Of a DNA stretch of 60,144 bases, positions 53,149 to 60,144 are shown piece by piece (the first letter of the stretch is position 1; each line of letters begins with the position of its first letter). A model generated the notes under the pieces. That model was given only the letters and a program-made list of their open reading frames with translations, ran no database searches and was not told the DNA's origin. Where the stretch lies: assembly GCA_019119935.1 (NCBI GenBank), contig DWWA01000038.1:1-60144 (forward strand), written 5' to 3'. The position numbers and the translations under genes were made by a program. Source of the stretch: Candidatus Ruthenibacterium merdavium (GTDB lineage: Bacteria; Bacillota; Clostridia; Oscillospirales; Ruminococcaceae).

Positions 53149-54765
53149 TCATCCGGCGATGGTGGATGGGGCGTAGTTGACGACTACGCCCTTTCTTGTG
53201 TTTACGGACATCTCCGGGGCGGGCAGTGGAATGAGGTCGGGGATCTCAATAACCCCTACGCAGTTATAGTGGATACGGAGCCGCTGCTCCCACACACCAT
53301 CAATTTTCTCCACATGGTAAACCTCGATCTTCTCAACCAACTCGTTGAGCATCCGGGGCGTGAGCTTGCGTGCGCGGGTGTACTTTCGCACCAAAGAGAT
53401 GAACATATCCGTGGTCATAGCCTGGCTGCTCTGCTTCTCGATTTCGGAGCGGAGCTTTTTGATTTTTTCCGTCAACTCCTTTTGCTCGTCCTCATACCGG
53501 CTGGACATTTTCGCAAAACGGTCATCGGAGAGCTTGCCGGAAACATTGTCCTCATAGATGCGTTCAAACAGCCCGTCCAGTTCCTCGTCACGGGCAAGCA
53601 GGGTTTTCAATTCCTTCTCCTTCAGCTTGCGGTCAGTCTCCACCGCTTGTTGGGAGTGCCCGATCACCGCTTTCAGAAATTCGTCCTCATAGAGGCTGGC
53701 AAACTTCGTCAGACGCCGGATTTCACCAAGCACCACCTGTTCCAGAAAATCCACTCGGACATAGTGGGTGGAAGTACAGCCCCCACGGTTGCCCTTGTAG
53801 TTGGAGCAGTTGAAATACTTGATCTCCGGGTTTCCCTGATTGAAGTGGAAGTGAAGATTGCTGCGGCAGTCGGCACAGACCAGCAGACCAGAGAACATGT
53901 TGTGCTCGCCTTCGTTGGTGCGGCGCTTGCGGATTTTTCCCCGCTTCTGCTGCACCTGCTCAAATACGGACCGTTCGATGATTGGCTCGTGGCCATCCTT
54001 GAAGATGACCCAATTCTCACGGTCACTCTCCAACCTCTTTTTGTTCTTGTAGGATTTGGAGTAGGTCTTGAAGTTGAGAATGTCACCGCAATACTCCTGC
54101 AAAGACAGGATTTTGGCCACGGTGGAACTATTCCACTTGGTAGCGGGCTGCTGCTTACCCTTTCCGGGCCGCTTGATGCCCTTCTTTAGCCAATAGGCAC
54201 GCGGGGTAAGGATTTCCTCCTTTTCAAGCTGGGCTGCAATCTGCTCCGTCCCGTAGCCCTCCAGGATCATGCTGTAAATCCGCCGAACCACTTGGGCAGC
54301 TTCATCATCTACGATCCACCGTTTCGGATTGCTGGGGTCTTTGATGTACCCGTAGGGAGGCTGGCCCATCGGCTCACCCGCATTTCCCTTGATCTTATTG
54401 CTGATACGCCACTTCTTGCTGATGTCGCGGGCGCACCACTCATTGAACAGGTTGCGGATCGGCGCCAACTCATTCTCGCCCTCGGCGGTGTCGATGTTAT
54501 CGGATACCGCCACCAGGCGAATGTCATGCTCCGGGAAAAATTCCTCGGTCAGCCTGCCGACCTCGATGTAGTTACGGCCCAGGCGGGAAAGGTCTTTGAC
54601 AAATACTGCGGCGGCCCGCCCCTGCTCCAACTGCTGGATCATCTCCACAAAACCAGGACGGTCCATCGTGACGCCGGAAATGCCATCGTCCAGGAAATGG
54701 ACCAGGTTGGTGTAGCTCTTCTCCTTTGCCACTTTGGTCAACAGCTTTTTCTGGACAGTGATTTG
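53149..54765 (-). pseudogene. Large serine recombinase, 5'-truncated
   Basis: The open frame (53149-54741, about 530 residues from a TTG without a ribosome binding site) carries most of a large serine recombinase: the distal resolvase domain (DDGISGVTMDRPGF, VFVKDLSRLGRNYIEVG), the recombinase domain (PPYGYIKDP), a zinc ribbon (CADCRSN...NCSNYKG) and a coiled coil. The beginning, with the catalytic Tyr-x-Arg-x-Ser segment, is missing. Similarity continues in frame for eight codons upstream (QITVQKKL) and stops at TGA 54766-54768, where the sequence changes. Without the serine it cannot recombine DNA, so it is probably the relic of an integrative element. Confidence 0.82.
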
Positions 54766-54863
54766 TCAAGGGTGGTTTCTCCACGATATATCACCCTATA
54801 TCAAAAAGCCAAATAAACATGCCAAAGTATCGCTCAATATTACATCGTTCGCAAACATAATAA

Positions 54864-54892
54864 TTGAGAAACCGACAAATTTCTGCTATGCT
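54864..54892 (+). promoter_or_regulatory. Promoter of the XRE regulator and restriction operon
   Basis: Plus strand TTGAGA (54864-54869), 17-nt spacer, TATGCT (54887-54892), about 38 nt before the regulator's ATG. It may also serve hsdR. Confidence 0.6.
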
Positions 54893-54930
54893 TACTTTTA
54901 TAACTGATTTTATTTGGACGGAGGATTTTT

Positions 54931-55145
54931 ATGAAAGTTAGCTATAAGAAACTTTGGAAGCTATTGATAGACAAAGATATGAAAAAAGAGATTTAGAAAG
55001 ATGTGCTGGAACTAGTCATTATACCATCAACAAATTAAATCATGGTGAAAATGTTACAACCGATATTCTTGGGAAGATTTGCAAGGCATTAGGGTGTACA
55101 ATGAACGATATTATGGAATTTATTGATGACGATTCTGCACAGTAA
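54931..55145 (+). pseudogene. XRE-family helix-turn-helix regulator with a frameshift at a 6-A run
   Basis: ATG 54931 has GGAGG 5-6 nt upstream and opens MKVSYKKLWKLLIDKDMKK, but stops after 21 codons. A second frame continues exactly where the first breaks, giving RDLERCAGTSHYTINKLNHG and ending ...KALGCTMNDIMEFIDDDSAQ. One extra A in the run 54982-54987 would restore a 71-residue protein of the small Cro/cI-like type. An ATG at 54954 opens the second frame but lacks a ribosome binding site and gives the wrong N terminus. It could be a mutation, a sequencing error or a slippage switch. Confidence 0.8.
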
Positions 55146-55223
55146 AAGCCTATTTTGTAAAAGCATCTCAAATTTTCAATATCTGATTATTCAAAAATAT
55201 CCTCAAGTATGGGAGATGAAGAT

Positions 55224-57989
55224 ATGGCATACCAAAGCGAAGCAGCCCTTGAGCAACAGTTCATAGACCAGCTCAATAAGCAAGGTTATACCAGCGTCTC
55301 TATACCAGACTATGACGCACTGGTAGAAAACTTCAAAACTCAATTTGAAACCTTTAATTCAGCGAAGCTTGACCGCCCCTTGACCGACAAAGAATGGGAG
55401 CGTGTAATGAATATCATGCTCGGAAAATCTGTTTTCCAGAGCGCAAAGATCCTTCGAGATAAGTTCGTGTTGGAACGTGAGGACGGGACGAAGGTGTACC
55501 TCTCTTTCTTCGATGCCGACCACACAAAGAACATTTTTCAGGTGACAAATCAGACAACTGTTGTCGGCAAGTATGTCAATCGCTATGATGTGACAATACT
55601 CGTCAATGGTCTTCCGCTTATTCAAGTGGAATTGAAACGGCGTGGCATTGACATCCGAGAAGCCGTCAATCAAGTGATGCGCTACAAAAAGCATTCCTAC
55701 AATGGATTGTACCACTTTATCCAACTTTTTGTAGTGTCCAATGGTGTAGATACAAAGTATTTTGCCAACTCTGACAGAGATATGCTTCATAGCCTCGCCT
55801 TCTTCTGGACGGACTTCAATAATGTGCGTATTACCAACTTGAAAGAGTTCTCCATCTCCTTCCTTGCAAGGGATCACATCATAAAGATGCTGACGAGATA
55901 TACCATCCTTAACGACACGGATAAACTGCTCATGGTGATGCGTCCTTATCAGGTATATGCGGTAGAAGCCCTTGTCCGGCAAGCTACACTTACTAACCGT
56001 AATGCCTACGTATGGCATACAACCGGCGCAGGAAAGACACTGACTTCCTTTAAGACGGCACAGATTCTCGCAGCCAACCCCAACATTAAAAAGGTCATCT
56101 TCCTCGTTGACCGAAAGGACTTAGACTCTCAAACAACAGAAGAGTTCAACAAGTTCGAGAACGGCTCAGTTGATGCAACTGATCGTACCGATGTCCTTGT
56201 AAAACAGATGCAGGATAAAAACCGACAGCTTATCGTTACTACGATGCAGAAAATGGCAAATGCGGTTAAGCGGCCTCAGTATTCAAAGATCATGGACACC
56301 TACAAAAATGAAAAGGTTGTCTTCATTATTGATGAGTGTCACCGTAGTCAGTTTGGGGATATGCATAAGGACATCGTTCGGCACTTCCAAAAGGCGCAAT
56401 TTTTTGGTTTTACCGGCACACCCCGTTTTGAGGTGAACGGAAAGACTGAGGGGAAAATTACGCAGACAACGGAAATGCTGTTCGGAGAATGTGTGCATAA
56501 TTATCTCATCAAGGACGCTATCTTCGATAATAATGTTCTCGGCTTCCATATTGAGTACATTAAAACAATGGAAGGTGATTTTGACTGGGACGATCCCACA
56601 ATGGCGGATGCGATTGATGTAGGTGAACTCTATATGTCCGAGGAACGGATGTCTCTGATCGCAAACCATATCGTTCAGAATCACAAGGCAAAAACGAGAA
56701 ATGGTCAGTACACAGCCATCTTTGCTGTCTCTTCGATTGAAGCTCTGATTAAATACTACGACATCTTCAAGAAGATCAAACATGACCTAAATATTAGCGG
56801 TATCTTCTCTTATGGGCAGAATGAAGAGGCTGAGGGCAAAGATGAACATAGTCGGGATGCCCTGGAACGGATCATCAAGGACTATAACGAGAAGTACAGC
56901 ACAAACTTCTCGACAGATACATTTGCTGCATACCATAAAGATATTTCCGACCGTGTGAAGGGCAAGAAAACAAAGCCCCTTGACATCCTTCTGGTTGTAA
57001 ATATGTTCCTGACCGGCTTCGACAGCAAGCAGTTGTCCGTTCTCTATGTAGACAAGGACTTGAAATACCACGATTTGCTCCAAGCCTATTCCAGAACAAA
57101 CCGTGTGGAAAAAGAAACCAAGCCCTTCGGTATTATCATCTGCTATCGAAACTTGAAGAAGAGAACGGATGATGCTCTTACGCTCTTCTCAAAAAGCCAC
57201 GACACGTCGGGCATTGTCGTTCCCGAATATCCCTACTTTGTAGAGAAATTCAATGAGATGGTTACTCGGTTGAAGCAACTTGCGCAGACACCGGCTGACA
57301 TCGACACTATGCAGAGTGAGGATGACCAGAAGCTTTTCGTTGAGACCTTCCGTGAGCTTACGAAGTATCTTCAATCTCTGCAAACTTTCATTGAGTTCAG
57401 CTTTGACCAGGACTCACTTATCATGACAGAGCAGGAATATCAGGACTATAAGAGTAAATACCTGATGCTCTATGCAAAGCACAAGAAAGATCGAGAAGTT
57501 GTCTCTGTTCTGAACGATGTGGACTTCTGCATCGAGCTAATGGAGAGCGACAGGATTAATGTTGCCTATATCATGAACCTCATCCGTAACATCCACTTTG
57601 ATGATGCTAAACAGAAGGACTATGATATTAAGCACATCAAGGAAGAACTGGGACGAACCGATAATCCGCAGCTGCTTCGCAAGGTTGAGATTCTGCAAGC
57701 CTTCTTAGACCGTGTTGTTGTTGGCCTTGAGAGTGCAGACGAAATCGACGCTGCTTACAACGACTTTGAGAATGAGACAAAGCGTGAGGAAATCGTTGCC
57801 TTTGCGCAAACAGAGGAAATCGATCCCGCTATGCTTACCGACTTCATCTCGGAATACGAGTTCTCCGGTACAATGGATGCGGGTAACATCCGTGACCGTA
57901 TCGAAAAACCGATGCCGCTGCTGAAAAAACGTTCCTTAGTCAATAGGATTGTAGACTTTATCCGGCAGCATACCGAAAAATATCAATAA
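55224..57989 (+). CDS. hsdR: Type I restriction enzyme R (endonuclease/translocase) subunit
   Basis: 921 residues. The nuclease domain (about 1-240) has the PD-(D/E)xK core D...VELK in RYDVTILVNGLPLIQVELKRRG. The SF2 motor follows: Walker A TTGAGKT near 272, DECHRS near 373 and FTGTPRF near 397, then motifs in the second RecA domain (LLVVNMFLTGFDSK, QAYSRTNRV). The C-terminal helical part binds the methylase core. ATG 55224 has GGGAG 8 nt upstream. It lies 12 nt before hsdM. Codon use looks less GC-rich than in the dcw genes. Confidence 0.95.
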   Translation: MAYQSEAALEQQFIDQLNKQGYTSVSIPDYDALVENFKTQFETFNSAKLDRPLTDKEWERVMNIMLGKSVFQSAKILRDKFVLEREDGTKVYLSFFDADHTKNIFQVTNQTTVVGKYVNRYDVTILVNGLPLIQVELKRRGIDIREAVNQVMRYKKHSYNGLYHFIQLFVVSNGVDTKYFANSDRDMLHSLAFFWTDFNNVRITNLKEFSISFLARDHIIKMLTRYTILNDTDKLLMVMRPYQVYAVEALVRQATLTNRNAYVWHTTGAGKTLTSFKTAQILAANPNIKKVIFLVDRKDLDSQTTEEFNKFENGSVDATDRTDVLVKQMQDKNRQLIVTTMQKMANAVKRPQYSKIMDTYKNEKVVFIIDECHRSQFGDMHKDIVRHFQKAQFFGFTGTPRFEVNGKTEGKITQTTEMLFGECVHNYLIKDAIFDNNVLGFHIEYIKTMEGDFDWDDPTMADAIDVGELYMSEERMSLIANHIVQNHKAKTRNGQYTAIFAVSSIEALIKYYDIFKKIKHDLNISGIFSYGQNEEAEGKDEHSRDALERIIKDYNEKYSTNFSTDTFAAYHKDISDRVKGKKTKPLDILLVVNMFLTGFDSKQLSVLYVDKDLKYHDLLQAYSRTNRVEKETKPFGIIICYRNLKKRTDDALTLFSKSHDTSGIVVPEYPYFVEKFNEMVTRLKQLAQTPADIDTMQSEDDQKLFVETFRELTKYLQSLQTFIEFSFDQDSLIMTEQEYQDYKSKYLMLYAKHKKDREVVSVLNDVDFCIELMESDRINVAYIMNLIRNIHFDDAKQKDYDIKHIKEELGRTDNPQLLRKVEILQAFLDRVVVGLESADEIDAAYNDFENETKREEIVAFAQTEEIDPAMLTDFISEYEFSGTMDAGNIRDRIEKPMPLLKKRSLVNRIVDFIRQHTEKYQ

Positions 57990-58001
57990 GGAGAATGTGA
58001 A

Positions 58002-59570
58002 ATGGACAACAGTATTCAGGCTCACCAGAAGGAGCTTTGCAACAAACTTTGGGCAATGGCAAACGCTCTCCGGGGTAATATGGAAGCCTACGAGTTTAAG
58101 AACTACATCTTAGGCATGATTTTCTACTACTACCTTTCGGATCGCACCGAGAAGTACATGACCAATCTGCTGAAAGATGATAATATCAGCTATGAGGATG
58201 CTTGGACTGATGAGGAATATAAGACCGCAGTTGTAGAGGAAGCTCTTCGTGACTTAGGATTTATCATTGAGCCACAATTTCTGTTCCGCAAGATGGTCAA
58301 AATGGTTGAAAATCGTTCTTTTGATATTGAATTTTTACAGAAAGCGATTAACTCCCTGATGGAATCTACTCTTGGCAACGATTCGCAGGAGGATTTTGAC
58401 GGACTATTCTCCGATATGCAGCTCGATTCTACTAAGTTGGGGCACACAGTTAAGGATAGAAGTGCTGTTATGGCAAAAATCATTGCCTCTTTGGATGAAA
58501 TCAACTTTAGTGTGGAAGACACGAAGATTGATGTCCTTGGCAATGCCTATGAGTATCTGATTGGGCAGTTCGCAGCAACAGCCGGTAAAAAGGCTGGCGA
58601 GTTCTATACTCCTTCAGGGCCTGCTGAACTGCTGTGCCGTTTGGCTTGCCTTGGGCTGACTGATGTTAAGGATGCAGCCGACCCCACTTGTGGCTCTGGC
58701 TCTCTTCTGCTTCGCCTCAAGAGCTATGCTAATGTCCGTAACTACTATGGTCAGGAGTTAACTTCCACGACCTACAACCTCGCCCGAATGAACATGATTC
58801 TCCGTGGCATTCCTTACCGGAATTTCAATATCTACAACGGAGACACCTTGGAGCATGACTACTTTGGTGACATGAAATTCCGTGTTCAGGTTGCAAATCC
58901 CCCGTATTCTGCTAAGTGGTCTGGCGATCTGAGCTTTATGGAAGACCCCCGTTTTAATGAGTACGGCAAGCTTGCCCCGAAGAGCAAGGCTGACTTCGCT
59001 TTTGTTCAGCACATGGTACATCACATGGATGAGGACGGACGAGCTGTTGTGCTGTTGCCTCACGGTGTTCTGTTCCGTGGTGCTGCGGAAGAAGTGATCC
59101 GCAAACACCTTATCCAGAAGTTGAATGTTCTGGACGCAGTGATCGGTCTTCCTGCCAACCTTTTCTTCGGCACAGGCATTCCGGTATGTGTCCTTGTCCT
59201 CAAGAGAGAGCGAAACGACAATGCCGACAACATTCTGTTCATTGATGCTTCTGGCGATTTTGAAGCCGGTAAAAACCAAAATATACTCCGTGAGTGCGAC
59301 ATTGACAAGATTGTTGAGACCTACGAGCGTCGTGAGGATGCGGACAAGTATGCCCATGTTGCCACGATGCAGGAAATTGCAGAGAACGGCTTCAACCTCA
59401 ATATCCCCCGGTACGTTGATACCTTCGAGCCGGAGGAAGAGATTGATCTGAACCAAGTAGCTGCGGAAATCCGCCAGCTCCAGAGCGAGATTAAGGGCAT
59501 TGATGCAGAATTAAAACCGTTTTTTGACGAGCTGGGACTTGATTTCCCGTTCGAAGTGGAGGGCGAATAA
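58002..59570 (+). CDS. hsdM: Type I restriction-modification system methyltransferase subunit
   Basis: 522 residues. N-terminal helical domain (LWAMANALRGNMEAYEFKNYIL), then an N6-adenine methyltransferase: SAM motif DPTCGSGSLLL near 226 and catalytic NPPY near 301. GEFYTPSGPAELL near 203 is the usual entry motif. A C-terminal coiled-coil part contacts HsdS. A GGAG ribosome binding site precedes the ATG. The hsdS gene starts 3 nt after its stop. Confidence 0.96.
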   Translation: MDNSIQAHQKELCNKLWAMANALRGNMEAYEFKNYILGMIFYYYLSDRTEKYMTNLLKDDNISYEDAWTDEEYKTAVVEEALRDLGFIIEPQFLFRKMVKMVENRSFDIEFLQKAINSLMESTLGNDSQEDFDGLFSDMQLDSTKLGHTVKDRSAVMAKIIASLDEINFSVEDTKIDVLGNAYEYLIGQFAATAGKKAGEFYTPSGPAELLCRLACLGLTDVKDAADPTCGSGSLLLRLKSYANVRNYYGQELTSTTYNLARMNMILRGIPYRNFNIYNGDTLEHDYFGDMKFRVQVANPPYSAKWSGDLSFMEDPRFNEYGKLAPKSKADFAFVQHMVHHMDEDGRAVVLLPHGVLFRGAAEEVIRKHLIQKLNVLDAVIGLPANLFFGTGIPVCVLVLKRERNDNADNILFIDASGDFEAGKNQNILRECDIDKIVETYERREDADKYAHVATMQEIAENGFNLNIPRYVDTFEPEEEIDLNQVAAEIRQLQSEIKGIDAELKPFFDELGLDFPFEVEGE

Positions 59571-59572
59571 TT

Positions 59573-60144
59573 ATGGCAAATGTATCCTCAAGTAACGGTC
59601 TCGAAAAGCGTCCGAAACTCCGTTTCCCTGGCTTTGATGAGCCGTGGAACACAGCTCTTCTTTCAGACTATTTTGTTAAAAGCACTAAGAAGAACTCTGA
59701 TGGAATGATTAGTAATGTTATCTGCAATTCAGCAAAGCAAGGTCTGATTCCTCAGCGAGAGTATTTTGATAAGGACATTGCAAACAGCGATAATACAAAT
59801 GGATACTATATCATCGAGTCCAACGATTTTGTTTACAATCCCAGAAAATCTGCCGATGCACCTTACGGCCCCATAAGTAGCTATCAATACCCGGAGGCGG
59901 GAATAGTGTCTCCTTTGTACTTGTGCTTCCGTGCCAAGCGAGAAATCAATCTGCTTTACTTCGAGTGGTATTTTCGCTCGTCGGCATGGCATCGGTACAT
60001 CTATATGTCTGGTGACAGCGGTGCAAGACATGACAGAGTAAGCATCAAGGATGACGTTTTTTTCGCAATGCCAATAAATGTTCCCTCTGCAAAGGAACAG
60101 GAAAGGATCTCTTTATTTCTCGATGCCATAGAGCGAAGAATTGA
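59573..60144 (+). CDS. hsdS: Type I restriction-modification specificity subunit, cut by window end
   Basis: The first 190 codons are open to the window edge. The protein opens MANVSSSNGLEKRPKLRFPGF, followed by EPWNTALLSDYF, a standard HsdS start. The first target-recognition domain runs to about 170, where the conserved helix begins (INVPSAKEQERISLFLDAIERRI). HsdS chooses the methylated and cut sequence. The second recognition domain lies outside the window. Confidence 0.92.
   Translation, partial: MANVSSSNGLEKRPKLRFPGFDEPWNTALLSDYFVKSTKKNSDGMISNVICNSAKQGLIPQREYFDKDIANSDNTNGYYIIESNDFVYNPRKSADAPYGPISSYQYPEAGIVSPLYLCFRAKREINLLYFEWYFRSSAWHRYIYMSGDSGARHDRVSIKDDVFFAMPINVPSAKEQERISLFLDAIERRI

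Noticed and set aside
53140-54189. 349-codon plus-strand frame over the recombinase
   Set aside because: The minus-strand frame encodes recognisable recombinase domains; the plus frame has no homology and is its shadow.

Overview
This is a chromosomal window from a bacterium of the Clostridia (Bacillota), most likely an Oscillospiraceae/Ruminococcaceae-type gut anaerobe. The evidence is the set of clostridial families (DUF5685, DUF5711, CvpA, ECF transporter, Mrp/NBP35, LrgAB, class D-like sortase), strong AGGAGG-type ribosome binding sites throughout, vegetative TTGACA/TATAAT promoters, and a MurE with the DNPR motif that predicts meso-diaminopimelate peptidoglycan. Species cannot be named from the sequence alone.

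Positions 330-20017 (minus strand) hold a division and cell wall (dcw) cluster read from high to low coordinates: mraZ, rsmH, ftsL-like, a PASTA-bearing class B PBP (ftsI/spoVD-like), murE, murF, mraY, ftsW-like, murG, murA, ftsQ/divIB and ftsZ, ending at an intrinsic terminator. A DivIVA-domain protein, tRNA-Val(GAC) and typA/bipA follow. The promoter in front of mraZ carries three GTGGG boxes at a 10-nt period, the known MraZ autoregulatory operator. murC, murD and ftsA are absent from the cluster. Upstream lie a 36-codon small gene and a three-tRNA operon (Arg-His-Gln) with an almost consensus promoter.

Positions 21200-32711 are mostly plus strand and more accessory: an O-antigen-ligase-like membrane protein; a three-gene surface cassette (abundant-looking secreted protein with a non-standard sorting signal, a sortase, a membrane protein with a P/Q/A-rich tail); rmuC on the opposite strand; a polysaccharide deacetylase; a tightly overlapping trio (DUF5685, a J-domain-like protein lacking HPD with a cysteine-rich tail, a small membrane protein); and a beta-lactamase-fold serine hydrolase.

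Positions 32854-47672 return to the minus strand: guaB (IMP dehydrogenase) preceded by a candidate stand-alone small RNA (34793-35000), a ClpE-type Clp ATPase, cvpA, a DUF5711 protein, truA, the ECF transporter module ecfT-ecfA2-ecfA1, an rRNA-type methyltransferase, glmM, and ruvB-ruvA-ruvC. Many of these overlap by 4-13 nt and look translationally coupled. An AGCS symporter, an HD-domain/CmpB-like pair, Mrp ATPase and lrgAB follow.

From tRNA-Leu(GAG) (53006-53089) to the end the window looks horizontally acquired: a large serine recombinase whose N-terminal catalytic part is missing, a frameshifted XRE regulator (6-A run), and a type I restriction-modification operon hsdR-hsdM-hsdS, the last running off the window.
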